Numbered from the stretch's first letter, positions 26,737 through 36,427 are shown. The stretch is 64,000 bases of DNA from Ferruginibacter sp. (GCA_025963635.1 JAOQAK010000072.1:62001-126000), one strand, 5' to 3'. The notes: generated from the letters alone by a model not told the origin. Made by a program: numbers and translations.

Positions 26737-29031
26737 ATGAAGCGAAGCGTATTATTCCTACTGACTTTTGTCCCGTTTTTTATTTGTGCCCAAAGCAGTC
26801 AGCAGCCGGTCTATAAGAACGCTTCCGCACCTGTTGAATCAAGGGTAAAGGATCTTCTGAAACGGATGACTCTCCGGGAGAAAATTGCCCAGATGCAGGA
26901 TGTTTCTTTTGGCGACCTATACAGTTCGGATACACTGGATCTTGCGAAAATGAAAAAGCGGCTGGATGGAGTGAGTTACGGTTGTATGGAAGGAATGGGT
27001 TTAACAGTTGAACAGTATGCCCGGGATGTAAACCAGGTACAAAAATATATGGTTGAAAAAAACCGGCTGGGTATTCCCATGCTGGCAACATCCGAGGCGC
27101 TGCATGGATGTGTGCATGGCGGTGCTACCATCTATCCGCAAGCCATTGCGCTTGGAAGTACCTTTAATCCTTCTCTCATCAACCAGATGACCAAAGCGAT
27201 TACATTGGAACTAAAGGCACAGGGTGTACGTCAGGTACTGTCACCTGATCTTGATCTTGCCCGCGAATTGAGGTGGGGCAGGGTGGAGGAAACTTATGGT
27301 GAAGATCCTTACCTGGTAGGCCGTATGGGTATTGCTTTTATTAAAGGATTCTCTGAAAACAATATCATTTGTACGCCAAAGCATTTTGCCGCTCACGGAA
27401 CACCCTCCGGCGGATTAAACCTTGCGTCAGTGGCAGGCGGCGAACGTGAGTTGCGTTCAATTTACCTCAAGCCTTTTGAAGCAGTTATAAAAGAAGCGCA
27501 ACCGCTCAGTATAATGAATGCATACAATTCTTATGATGGTATTCCCATGGCTTCTTCACATCATGTGCTTACAGACATCTTACGAAAGGAGTTTGGTTTT
27601 AAAGGGTTTGTTTACTCTGACTGGGGTGCTGTTGAAATGTTGTATAGCTTTCATCACACTGCAAAGAACAATGCGGATGCGGCGTTACAGGCGGTGAAGG
27701 CAGGAATTGACATGGAGATATGGAGCGATAGTTATGCAAAATTAGACAGCCTGGTGGTTAGCGGCGCCTTGCCCGTTCGGTACATTGATACGGCAGTGTC
27801 ACGTATTCTGCGGGCAAAAATCGCCACAGGTTTATTTGAACAACCGTTTCCTCAACTTGCTGACTTGAAGACGGCAATACATACCCCTGCATCTGTACAA
27901 TTGGCTTTGGATATAGCCCGGGAGTCGATTGTATTGCTCAAAAATGAAAACAATATTTTGCCGCTTAAAGACAATATTAAGTCAATAGCGGTTATCGGGC
28001 CCAGTGCGGATAAGGTTCAGTTTGGTGATTATACCTGGACAAATGATAATAAATACGGAGTTACTCCATTACAGGGTATCAAGACAATTGTTGGAGATAA
28101 AACAGACCTGAATTATGCTAAAGGCTGCGATACCTATTCTCAAAACAGGGAAGGCATTCAGGAAGCAGTTGCCGCGGCCTTAAAAAGCGATGTGGCTGTC
28201 ATCTTTGTAGGGTCTGCAAGTTCATCTTCCGGTCGTGCTTACCCGAATGGAACAAGCGGGGAAGGGTTCGATCTTTCTGATCTTACATTACCCGGTGTGC
28301 AGGAAGAAATGATTAAAGCGGTTAAAGCAACTGGTAAACCCGTTGTAGTGGTATTGGTTTCAGGAAAACCCTTTGCCATGCCCTGGGTAAAGGAAAATAT
28401 TCCCGGCATTATTACCCAATGGTACCCGGGCGAACAGGGTGGAAGTGCAATAGCGGAAGTATTGTTTGGTAAAACAAATCCTTCAGGGAAACTGAATGTC
28501 TCTTTTCCCCAAAGTGTGGGCCATCTGCCCGTATTTTACAACCACTATCCGTCAGACAAAGGATACTATCATAAACCCGGCACAATTGACAAACCCGGAA
28601 GAGATTATGTGTTTTCTGGTCCGGATGCTTTGTGGGCCTTTGGTACCGGGTTAAGCTATACTTCTTTTCAATATGAGAAAATTGGTGTATCAAAAACATC
28701 TTTTATCGAAAAGGAAATATGCCATATTGAAATAACGGTAAAGAATACCGGCACAACGGATGGCAAAGAAGTGGTTCAATTATACGTTCGTGACAAAGTA
28801 AGTTCTGTGGTAACACCTATCCGTGAACTGAAACGTTTTGAAAAAGTATTCATTAAATCCGGTGAATCGGTCAAGGTCAAATTTGATTTACCAATAAGTG
28901 AACTGGCTTTATATAATGTGGATATGAAGAAAGTTGTTGAACCCGGTGAATTTGAATTGCAGGTAGGTACTGCATCGGATCAGATCAAATTGGAAAAAAC
29001 GATCGAAGTGATCGATGACACAAAAAATTAA
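26737..29031 (+). CDS. Beta-glucosidase-type glycoside hydrolase family 3
   Basis: The 764-residue protein has a signal peptide (to 'FFICAQ'), the GH3 N-terminal barrel with 'IPMLATSEALHG', 'CTPKHFAAHG' and the nucleophile motif 'GFVYSDWGAVE' (Asp295), the alpha/beta sandwich domain (about 395-600), and a C-terminal fibronectin-III-like domain ('EVVQLYVRDKVSSVVTPIREL'). It is full length. It removes terminal beta-linked sugars (glucose or xylose typically) in the periplasm. It is 165 bases downstream of paralogue B, a gap long enough for a separate promoter. Confidence 0.93.
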   Translation: MKRSVLFLLTFVPFFICAQSSQQPVYKNASAPVESRVKDLLKRMTLREKIAQMQDVSFGDLYSSDTLDLAKMKKRLDGVSYGCMEGMGLTVEQYARDVNQVQKYMVEKNRLGIPMLATSEALHGCVHGGATIYPQAIALGSTFNPSLINQMTKAITLELKAQGVRQVLSPDLDLARELRWGRVEETYGEDPYLVGRMGIAFIKGFSENNIICTPKHFAAHGTPSGGLNLASVAGGERELRSIYLKPFEAVIKEAQPLSIMNAYNSYDGIPMASSHHVLTDILRKEFGFKGFVYSDWGAVEMLYSFHHTAKNNADAALQAVKAGIDMEIWSDSYAKLDSLVVSGALPVRYIDTAVSRILRAKIATGLFEQPFPQLADLKTAIHTPASVQLALDIARESIVLLKNENNILPLKDNIKSIAVIGPSADKVQFGDYTWTNDNKYGVTPLQGIKTIVGDKTDLNYAKGCDTYSQNREGIQEAVAAALKSDVAVIFVGSASSSSGRAYPNGTSGEGFDLSDLTLPGVQEEMIKAVKATGKPVVVVLVSGKPFAMPWVKENIPGIITQWYPGEQGGSAIAEVLFGKTNPSGKLNVSFPQSVGHLPVFYNHYPSDKGYYHKPGTIDKPGRDYVFSGPDALWAFGTGLSYTSFQYEKIGVSKTSFIEKEICHIEITVKNTGTTDGKEVVQLYVRDKVSSVVTPIRELKRFEKVFIKSGESVKVKFDLPISELALYNVDMKKVVEPGEFELQVGTASDQIKLEKTIEVIDDTKN

Positions 29032-29115
29032 TAAACAACATTTACTATAAGCAATTTTTAAAACCAGCCAGTCATTGCTGTTGGCTTCCTTTTATCAATT
29101 ATCCAATCAATTATT

Positions 29116-29502
29116 ATGTATAAAATTAAAGTGAGCCATCCAGATCGTAACCCTTCATTTGAAACCGGTGCTTACTCGGATGGTGTATTGGTAAACGGAC
29201 TTCTTTTTATCAGCGGGCAGGCGGCAGTGGATTTTAAAAGTTCAACATTTATATTGGGAACCATAGAAGAAGAGACGCACAGGACACTTCAAAATATTAA
29301 AGCAATTATTGAAGTAGCCGGCGGAACAATGGACGATGTGGTAAAATGTACGGTGCACCTGAAGGATATCAATGAATTTGATCGTTACAACGAGGTGTAT
29401 AAAAAATACTTTGGTGAGATAAAACCCGCCAGGACAACGGTTCAATCCGTGCTGGCAGAGGGTCTCAGTATAGAAATTGATTGCATTGTAAAACTATTTT
29501 AA
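29116..29502 (+). CDS. RidA-family (YjgF/YER057c/UK114) enamine/imine deaminase
   Basis: The 128-residue protein is the right size for RidA, a cytoplasmic trimer that hydrolyses reactive enamines and imines released by PLP enzymes. Family features are 'FISGQAAVD', 'TLQNIKAIIEVAGGTMDDVVKCTVHLKD' in adjoining segments, and 'KPARTTVQS', which contains the conserved active-site Arg. The neighbours are a dehydrogenase and a PLP aminotransferase-fold enzyme, so a role in an amino-acid or amino-sugar-acid route is likely. A D-TA-like PLP enzyme in the window (7296-8414) is another possible source of its substrate. Confidence 0.9.
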   Translation: MYKIKVSHPDRNPSFETGAYSDGVLVNGLLFISGQAAVDFKSSTFILGTIEEETHRTLQNIKAIIEVAGGTMDDVVKCTVHLKDINEFDRYNEVYKKYFGEIKPARTTVQSVLAEGLSIEIDCIVKLF

Positions 29503-29567
29503 ACGGCAGAGCAACTGATATGGGAACAAAAATATTTAGTCAATTTATTACTTATCGTTAACTGCTG

Positions 29568-30548
29568 ATGGAAAATATTAAGACAGGTGATATTACGGTA
29601 GGGATTGTTGGTCTTGGTTTGATGGGATGTGGTTTTATTGCTACACTGCTGATGGCTGAGCACAATGTGATTGCGATTGCGCCAATCCCCGGCGACATTG
29701 CGCCAGCGCCGGAACGGATCAATAATCATTTAAAACTTTGTGAGGGTGCAGGGCTTTTGGACAGGCCCATCGAATCTTACTTATTGCAACTTGAAATTTC
29801 AGAAGATTACGCACAGCTTGCTACCTGTTCGCTTGTTGTGGAGTGTGTGATAGAAATACCCGGGATAAAAAAATCGGTGTATGAAAAAATAGAAAATGCC
29901 GTTACCAAAGAAACTGTCATTGCAAGCAATACATCGGCGATACCGATCAGCGAGCTGCAAAAATACCTGGCGCATCCGGAGCGGTTCATTGGAATTCATT
30001 GGGCTGAGCCTTCCTATTTTTCCAGGTTTATGGAAATTACCTGCGGCAATCATTCTGACATGCAATACGCGGATTGGGTATATGAACTGGCACATCGCTG
30101 GGGCAAAGAGCCAACATTGCTCAGGAAAGATTTGAGAGGATTTATAACAAACCGTTTGATGTACGCCGTTTACAGGGAAGGCTTGAGCCTGGTGGAAAAA
30201 GGTGAAGCAACACTCGAAGATGTTGATAAAGCTTTTCGATATGATGCCGGATCGTGGATGACCCTGATGGGGATTTTTAGAAGAATGGATTATATAGGAT
30301 TGAAAGATCAACTTGAAATGTTCAAGACAATATTTCCTGAACTATGTAATGACGATAAAGTGTCACCACTAATGCAGGAAATGGCTGATACAGGTGCTGA
30401 AGGAAACCGGGACTCGTTCAGGCTTTACAGTTATTCAGAAGACGAAGTAAGGCAGTGGGAAGAAGCTTTCGATTTATTCAATGTAGACATTTTTCAATTG
30501 GCTGCAATGTACCCTTCTCCGAGGGAAAAAAACGCTCACAAAATCTGA
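29568..30548 (+). CDS. 3-hydroxyacyl-CoA dehydrogenase-family NAD-dependent dehydrogenase
   Basis: The 326-residue protein has an intact dinucleotide loop ('GIVGLGLMG', Gly residues at 15, 17 and 20), the 'SNTSAIPISEL' segment, and the catalytic dyad His134/Glu146 in 'GIHWAEPSYFSRFME'. The C-terminal helical domain follows ('LRGFITNRLMYAVYREGLSLVEKG'). 'HWAEP' in place of the usual 'HFFNP' suggests a substrate other than fatty acyl-CoA; the family also contains L-gulonate and carnitine dehydrogenases. It lies between RidA and the GSA-aminotransferase-like gene. Compare the His-to-Asn paralogue at 5233-6207. Confidence 0.87.
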   Translation: MENIKTGDITVGIVGLGLMGCGFIATLLMAEHNVIAIAPIPGDIAPAPERINNHLKLCEGAGLLDRPIESYLLQLEISEDYAQLATCSLVVECVIEIPGIKKSVYEKIENAVTKETVIASNTSAIPISELQKYLAHPERFIGIHWAEPSYFSRFMEITCGNHSDMQYADWVYELAHRWGKEPTLLRKDLRGFITNRLMYAVYREGLSLVEKGEATLEDVDKAFRYDAGSWMTLMGIFRRMDYIGLKDQLEMFKTIFPELCNDDKVSPLMQEMADTGAEGNRDSFRLYSYSEDEVRQWEEAFDLFNVDIFQLAAMYPSPREKNAHKI

Positions 30549-30648
30549 TTGTAAACAGCCGGCGGTGAAATAAAAATCAACCACCATTTTGATGAAGGAC
30601 AGGCATTGGTTAGAGAGCAGTTGAGAATGTTTTAAAAACTATTTGTAA

Positions 30649-31953
30649 ATGGAAAATCTAGGCTATTCAGCATCTGCAGCATTATTGGAAAGATCAAAAA
30701 AAGTGATGGCGGGCGGTGTTTCTTCTGAATTCAGAAAATACAATCATCCGCATGCGCTATTTTATACACATGGCAAAGGCAGTCATATCTTTGATGTTGA
30801 TGGAAATGATTACCTGGATTTTACCTTAAGCCAGGGACCGTTGATATTGGGCCATTCACATCCCGCGGTATTAAAAGCGATTGCCGAATATTCGGAAAAC
30901 GGACAGCTTTTTGCCGGCCAGCATATCAGGGAAGTTGAATTGGCCGAAAAGCTGAATCGTTTGATCCCCGCTGCAGAATCAATGCGGTTTTGTCTCGATG
31001 GATCTGCCGCAGTGCAAACAGCTTTCAGGGTGGCCAGGGCCAAAACAGGCCGCCAGAAATTTCTTCGTTTTGAAGGGCATTACCATGGATGGATGGACAA
31101 TGTTTGCTGGGGAATCTCCACTCCAAATGCGGATGCGCTGGGCAGCAGGCAACGCCCGGATGTGTATCCCTGGAGCGAAGGTTTGCCGAAACAATCCGGT
31201 GAGGAATTTATCATCTTACCATGGAACGACCTGGAATTATTGCGTACAACCGTTGCAGAAAGGTACAACGAGATTGCGGCCATCATTACAGAACCCATCA
31301 TGTGTAATAATGGCTGCATCCTGCCGGCAGATGGATTTCTGCAAGGTCTGCGGGATCTTTGCACGCAATTTGGTATTGCCCTTATTTTCGATGAAGTTAT
31401 CACCGGTTTCCGGATTGATCTTTCCGGTGCACAACGCTACTTCAATATTACGCCTGATCTTTCCATTTTTGCCAAAGCCATGGGAAGCGGCTACCCCATT
31501 AGCGCCCTGGTGGGCCGCAAGGAGTGGATGAATGAAATTGAATCTGCAAGGGTAATTCATGCCGGCACGATGAATTCCGGCAATGCTTCCATCGCAGCTG
31601 CACTTGCAACAATTGAGATTCTGGAAACAGAACAACCTTATGAACGGATGTTTCAATATGGTAAAAAACTAATGGAAGGCATCAGAAAGGCAGGTGTTGA
31701 AGCAAAGCAGGATTTACTGGTGCAGGGCCCCGGCCCGATGTTTCATACCGGGTTTACGCACCTTGACAAAGTAAATGAATACAGGGATACATTAACCTAT
31801 GACCGGGCGAAGTTGGGGAAATTTATTGCCGGAATGCATGATAAAGGAGTAAGGATTATTGGCAGGGGTTTATGGTATATCAGTGCGGTGCATACGGAGC
31901 AGGATATTGATCACGCGATCAAAGTTGCAGGAGAAGTATTGCATAAGATGTAG
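30649..31953 (+). CDS. Class-III PLP aminotransferase, glutamate-1-semialdehyde-mutase-like
   Basis: The 434-residue protein has the fold-I class-III aminotransferase pattern: 'GKGSHIFDVDGNDYLDFTLSQGPLILGH' in separate segments, 'FEGHYHGWMDN' (PLP stacking region), 'LIFDEVITGFR' (PLP-N1 Asp) and 'IFAKAMGSGYPISAL' with the Schiff-base Lys276. It resembles HemL, but the location in a catabolic cluster and 'AKAMGSGYP' instead of the usual 'GKIIGGG' core argue for an amino-acid or amino-sugar aminotransferase or mutase rather than heme synthesis. It is co-directional with RidA and the dehydrogenase. Confidence 0.85.
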   Translation: MENLGYSASAALLERSKKVMAGGVSSEFRKYNHPHALFYTHGKGSHIFDVDGNDYLDFTLSQGPLILGHSHPAVLKAIAEYSENGQLFAGQHIREVELAEKLNRLIPAAESMRFCLDGSAAVQTAFRVARAKTGRQKFLRFEGHYHGWMDNVCWGISTPNADALGSRQRPDVYPWSEGLPKQSGEEFIILPWNDLELLRTTVAERYNEIAAIITEPIMCNNGCILPADGFLQGLRDLCTQFGIALIFDEVITGFRIDLSGAQRYFNITPDLSIFAKAMGSGYPISALVGRKEWMNEIESARVIHAGTMNSGNASIAAALATIEILETEQPYERMFQYGKKLMEGIRKAGVEAKQDLLVQGPGPMFHTGFTHLDKVNEYRDTLTYDRAKLGKFIAGMHDKGVRIIGRGLWYISAVHTEQDIDHAIKVAGEVLHKM

Positions 31954-31954
31954 C

Positions 31955-32155
31955 CTAATTTGGGTGGTTTATTTTGTTTAATGCGGTTGCAATTTGCTTA
32001 TGATCTACAACCCCGGGAACAGCGCATAATACTTCTGCGCCGCCAATATTTAATTTTTTTAGGTTGAGCCACGGCAATGCTTGCGTTATATGTTTTAAAT
32101 GCCAGGCGATGGTATGTAAAATTTTCATAAATACAGCTTGTTCAATCAGGGCCAT
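31955..32155 (-). CDS. Doubtful small ORF (66 aa)
   Basis: A minus-strand frame fills most of the 294-base gap between two plus-strand genes. The peptide has a natural-looking composition ('PWLNLKKLNIGGAEVLCAVP') with an amphipathic start but no signal peptide or motif I recognise. It could be a small gene, a fragment of a larger lost gene, or chance. It overlaps nothing else. Confidence 0.25.
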   Translation of the reverse strand: MALIEQAVFMKILHTIAWHLKHITQALPWLNLKKLNIGGAEVLCAVPGVVDHKQIATALNKINHPN

Positions 32156-32247
32156 TGCTCGTTTTTAAACCGTTTTGGAGAAATAATAATATCATTGCAC
32201 TGATTGGTAATCATCCTATGTAATTTTTTGTACATAAAATTCAAAAC

Positions 32248-33303
32248 ATGACTGATAGAAGAAATTTTGTCAAACAAATATCGACAGCAGGGTTACTTGG
32301 CGCAATTCCAAATGTGTTATTATCCGAGCCACATCGTTTCGCTCCGCAACAGAAGATTTCAAATGATAAAATTTGGGCATGTCTCCTGCATTTGAGCTAT
32401 AATTTTTGGGTGGAATACAGTACTCCCAGCCCCTTTAGAGGATACCGCCCATATCTCCAGCTCAGCGAATCGCTGTGGAATGATGCTGCGAAAAAGATGG
32501 TTGACCAGGGAATAAATATGGTAGTGATTGATTTAGGAGATGGTGTAAAATATGAAAGTCACCCAGAGATTGCGGTGAACAATGCGTGGTCCACTTCCAG
32601 GCTCCGGCAGGAGTTGGCAAAATTCAGGAAGATGGGAATAGAGCCGATTCCAAAATTAAATTTTGCAGCTGGTCATGATATATGGTTGGGTAAATATTCA
32701 AGGATGGTGTCTACGGATATCTATTACGGTGTTTGTAAAGATCTTATAAAAGAAGTGGCTGAACTGTTTGACCATCCGCGCTTTTTTCATCTAGGAATGG
32801 ACGAAGAAAATGCGGAAGATCAAAAATGGCTCAATCATGTAGTGATACGGCAGCATGATCTTTGGTGGCATGATTTTTATTTTTTTGTGGAGCAGGTTGA
32901 ACGAAGCGGCTGCCGCTCATGGATTTGGTCTGATTACTTATGGAAACATCCCGAAGAGTTTTTTAACAAGATGCCTAAATCGGTGATTCAGAGTAATTGG
33001 TATTACGAGGAAAGTTTTGATGAGAAATTAGTTCCCGTAAAAGCCTACATGGACCTGGAATCAAAAGGGTATGACCAGATCCCCACAGGCGGATACTACA
33101 AAAAAAGTGGAGAAGGTGCTAAAAACATGGGTAATACGGTTGAGTTTTCTAATACACACATAGCAGATCCCCGGCTACTGGGTTTTTTGCAAACATTTTG
33201 GGCACCCACCACAGAAGAAAACCGGGGAAGTATTTTAAAGGCCATCGGGCTCTTAGGTGAATCAAAAAAATGGTATGATACCCATCGTATAAAAGCCGGT
33301 TAA
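32248..33303 (+). CDS. Tat-exported GH20-like TIM-barrel protein
   Basis: The 351-residue protein starts with a twin-arginine-type signal ('MTDRRNFVKQISTAGLLGAI'). The body has barrel features: 'INMVVIDLGDGV', 'MGIEPIPKLNF' and 'FFHLGMDEENAED' with Asp185-Glu186, which resembles the Asp-Glu catalytic pair of GH20 hexosaminidases (HxGxDE). 'CRSWIWSDYLWKHPEEF' and 'IQSNWYY' also look like GH20-type barrels. No added domains are seen, so it is shorter than typical GH20 enzymes. The function is unproven; an exo-hexosaminidase or a related new family is possible. Confidence 0.55.
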   Translation: MTDRRNFVKQISTAGLLGAIPNVLLSEPHRFAPQQKISNDKIWACLLHLSYNFWVEYSTPSPFRGYRPYLQLSESLWNDAAKKMVDQGINMVVIDLGDGVKYESHPEIAVNNAWSTSRLRQELAKFRKMGIEPIPKLNFAAGHDIWLGKYSRMVSTDIYYGVCKDLIKEVAELFDHPRFFHLGMDEENAEDQKWLNHVVIRQHDLWWHDFYFFVEQVERSGCRSWIWSDYLWKHPEEFFNKMPKSVIQSNWYYEESFDEKLVPVKAYMDLESKGYDQIPTGGYYKKSGEGAKNMGNTVEFSNTHIADPRLLGFLQTFWAPTTEENRGSILKAIGLLGESKKWYDTHRIKAG

Positions 33304-33507
33304 ATTATCAGATTATATTTTTATACTTCATACCAAACGGTATAACCGTGAAATGCACTTACATGTTTAACAGAATTATGCTGGAGTAATTCAGTTCCAA
33401 TAAATCTGTTGATGTGAAAATTAACATGTAGTAATATTAGATTTTGGGGTGTTGGCAATTGAAGGAACAGTTGAAGCCGCTGCTATTAAAAACCTAAAGA
33501 GAAATTC

Positions 33508-34872
33508 ATGAGTAATGAACTAACTATCGAACAAACTGCTCCTAAATTGCGTCGCGTACTGGGATTATGGGATCTGATTTTTTATGGGATTGTGTTGATA
33601 CAGCCGATTGCCGCAATCGGGTTATTCGGCATTGCTTCCCAGGTTTCGCATGGCCATATGGTCACCACCTTATTAATTGCAATGGTTGGCATGATGCTCA
33701 CCGCAATTAGCTATGGACGGATGGCTTCTTTATTTCCTTCCGCGGGCTCAGCATATACCTATGTTGGTAAAGGCTTAAATACCTACCTTGGTTTTTTGGC
33801 TGGCTGGGCAATGTTTCTTGATTATTTGATTGTGCCGATTATAAATACAGTGTATGCGTCTTTGACTTTACAACGGTTCATGCCTTCCGTGCCCTTCTTT
33901 GTTTGGGTGGTTTTATTCGTTTTCGTTATTACTTTTTTAAATCTCCGCGGGATTCGTACAATGGCCCGTTCCAATGAATTACTTCTTGCCATCATGTGTA
34001 TCGTGATCGGCATTTTCATTGTACTTGCTGTCCGGTATATTTTTTTCGCAGGTGGTTGGAGCGGGTTGCTATCGTACAAGCCATTTTATAACCCGGAAAC
34101 ATTTAACCTGGGAGCAGTGATGACGGCAACGTCTTTTGCAGCCCTTACCTACATTGGGTTTGATGGAGTAACGACATTGGCCGAAGATGTGAAAAATCCT
34201 AAGCGGAATATGCTGCTTGCACCCGTATTGGTTTGTTTATTTACAGGGCTTTTTAGCGGGCTACAGATATATTTGGCCCAATTGGTTTGGCCCGACTATC
34301 ATACCTTCCCAAATGTTGAAACTGCTTTTTATGATGTTTCGGCATTGGTTGGAGGAAAATATTTATTCAATGCGATTGCCGTTGTTTTATTCATTGCCTG
34401 TTTGGGAAGTGGTTTATCGGGGCAAGTGGGTGCAGCACGATTGCTTTTTGGAATGGGAAGAGATGGTATTATTCCAAAAAAGATATTTTCACATCTTGAT
34501 GCCAAAACCGGCACGCCCACTTATAATATTTTAATAATGGGCGTATTGACGATTATCGGGTCTTTGGTGTTAAGTTACCAGGGCGCTGCGGAGTTGTTAA
34601 ATTTCGGGGCCTTTCTCGCTTTTATGGGAGTGAATTTAGCAACCTTCCGGCAATTCTTTTTCCTCCGGCCGGCAACAGAAAAAAGGAATCTTTTGCTCGA
34701 TGCCATTGTCCCTTTAGCCGGATTTTTGGTTTGTTTTCTACTCTGGATCAGCCTCCCGGCTTCTGCTAAAATTCTGGGCGGAATATGGTTTCTAACAGGG
34801 TTGATTTATTTGATGGTAAGGACCCGTGGATTGAAACAAAAGCCGGTCATTCTTAATTTCAAAGACCTTTAG
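33508..34872 (+). CDS. APC-superfamily amino-acid permease
   Basis: The 454-residue protein has about twelve membrane helices and the APC signature early on ('LGLWDLIFYGIVLIQPIAAIG', 'SAYTYVGKGLNTYLGFLAGW') and 'TYIGFDGVTTLAEDVKNPKRN' at helix 6-7. It should import an amino acid or amine across the inner membrane by H+ or Na+ symport. The ceramidase-like gene starts 51 bases downstream. With RidA, PLP enzymes and the M19 dipeptidase nearby, an amino-acid-type product of the locus is likely its cargo (inference). Confidence 0.9.
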   Translation: MSNELTIEQTAPKLRRVLGLWDLIFYGIVLIQPIAAIGLFGIASQVSHGHMVTTLLIAMVGMMLTAISYGRMASLFPSAGSAYTYVGKGLNTYLGFLAGWAMFLDYLIVPIINTVYASLTLQRFMPSVPFFVWVVLFVFVITFLNLRGIRTMARSNELLLAIMCIVIGIFIVLAVRYIFFAGGWSGLLSYKPFYNPETFNLGAVMTATSFAALTYIGFDGVTTLAEDVKNPKRNMLLAPVLVCLFTGLFSGLQIYLAQLVWPDYHTFPNVETAFYDVSALVGGKYLFNAIAVVLFIACLGSGLSGQVGAARLLFGMGRDGIIPKKIFSHLDAKTGTPTYNILIMGVLTIIGSLVLSYQGAAELLNFGAFLAFMGVNLATFRQFFFLRPATEKRNLLLDAIVPLAGFLVCFLLWISLPASAKILGGIWFLTGLIYLMVRTRGLKQKPVILNFKDL

Positions 34873-34923
34873 CAAGCGGTTTTAAATGCAGCTAATCAAC
34901 CGGTCCCGGATAAATAATAAAAA

Positions 34924-36402
34924 ATGAAAAACTACTTTAAAATATTCTTAGTAAGCTTTGTGGGTATTGGATTTTGCACCGGCCTGTTTTCACAAAGTTC
35001 TTCCACCCATGATGGTTTATCAACAGCGAAACTCATGGGCGGTATGGCGCAGGCAAATATTACCCCGCCAATCGGGAGCCGCTTAGCCGGTCATTTTTTT
35101 GAAAGTATTTCTACAGGAATTCATGATTCGCTTTGGGCGAAAGCAATGGTGCTTCAACAGGGTAAAGAAAAATTTGTGTTTGTTTTCTGCGACCTGATTG
35201 GAATGACACCGCAAGTTTCATCAACAGCCCGTTTGATGGCTTTTAAAAAAACAGGAATTCCTGTCAGGAACATTGTGATTGCAGCTACACATAGTCATAC
35301 TGGTCCGCTGTTTTATGGGTTTCAACACGACTATTTTCACACAAAAGCGATGGCAGCCGGAATAGATCCACATGAGAAAATTGACTATTCGGGCTTTCTC
35401 ATCAAGCAGATTGTTAAAGCAATTGTGGGAGCAAATAATCATCGTGTTCCAGTGAGTCTTGAAACAGGCATTGGTGAGCAGGAGCGGTTATCGCATAACC
35501 GTCGTTATTACATGAAAAATGGCGAGGTGCTTTTTAATCCCGGTCCATTAAATCCGGAAATTGTTCGTCCCGCAGGCCCCATTGATCCAGCGGTTGGAAT
35601 ATTAATGATTCGCAATGTAAAGTCCTGGAAATTACTCGGTGGATTAACCGTTTTTGCCATGCATGCCGATAGTTTCGGTGGCACACAAATCAGTGCCGAT
35701 TATCCTTTTTATATAGAACAAACCCTGAAGCAGGAATTTGGAACGAATTTTATTTCCGCATTTGGTCTTGGTCCATGCGGCGACATAAATCACATTGATG
35801 TAACCAAAGATGAACCCATTTATAGTCCTGCCAATCCGCGGCGTTTTGGAACCATGCTCGGACAAACGGTGATTGATGCCGTACCCAATTTAAAGCAGGT
35901 CATAAACCCGCGCATGGCAATATTATCGGCTAAAATTTTACTGCCCCTGGAGGTGCCTGCCGAAAGCCAAATTGATTCTGCAAGAACCATCATTAATAAG
36001 CTTTATGAAGCGGGCGATTCAGGAGAATATACAAAAAGAGCCGGTGGCGAATCAGGGGATTTTATCAAACGGGTAAGGATGAGTAAATATATAAATTTAG
36101 CTGCCCGGAAGAAAAATGTTGAGGTGGAAGTTCAGGTATACAGGCTTGATTCCGAAACCGCGATGGTAGCTTTGCCCGGCGAAATTTTTGCAGCGTTGGG
36201 CCTTGCAATAAAGAAAAGTTCCCCTTTTAAAAATACGTTGGTAATCACAGTCTGCAATGATAAAACGAGCTATGTTCCAACCAGGAAGGCCTTTACGGAA
36301 GGAAGCTATGAAGTAACGAATGCAGTGATTAAACCAGGGGCAGGGGAGATGCTGGTGGAAACATCCGTTAAGCTTTTGAATAAAATAAAGCGTGTACGTT
36401 GA
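34924..36402 (+). CDS. Neutral/alkaline ceramidase N-terminal-domain-like secreted hydrolase
   Basis: The 492-residue protein has a signal peptide (to 'GLFSQ') and the neutral-ceramidase N-terminal fold: 'MAQANITPPIGSRLAGH', 'IAATHSHTGPL' (Zn His residues) and 'FGLGPCGDINHID'. In true neutral ceramidases the last motif is GDxSP with the catalytic Ser; here the Ser position is Asn, and the C-terminal domain is missing (492 versus well over 600 residues). Such short relatives are common in polysaccharide loci and have no proven role. An amidase or esterase acting on a glycan or lipid substituent is possible. Confidence 0.75.
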   Translation: MKNYFKIFLVSFVGIGFCTGLFSQSSSTHDGLSTAKLMGGMAQANITPPIGSRLAGHFFESISTGIHDSLWAKAMVLQQGKEKFVFVFCDLIGMTPQVSSTARLMAFKKTGIPVRNIVIAATHSHTGPLFYGFQHDYFHTKAMAAGIDPHEKIDYSGFLIKQIVKAIVGANNHRVPVSLETGIGEQERLSHNRRYYMKNGEVLFNPGPLNPEIVRPAGPIDPAVGILMIRNVKSWKLLGGLTVFAMHADSFGGTQISADYPFYIEQTLKQEFGTNFISAFGLGPCGDINHIDVTKDEPIYSPANPRRFGTMLGQTVIDAVPNLKQVINPRMAILSAKILLPLEVPAESQIDSARTIINKLYEAGDSGEYTKRAGGESGDFIKRVRMSKYINLAARKKNVEVEVQVYRLDSETAMVALPGEIFAALGLAIKKSSPFKNTLVITVCNDKTSYVPTRKAFTEGSYEVTNAVIKPGAGEMLVETSVKLLNKIKRVR

Positions 36403-36427
36403 AGGCAATGGTCAATCATTTTCGACT

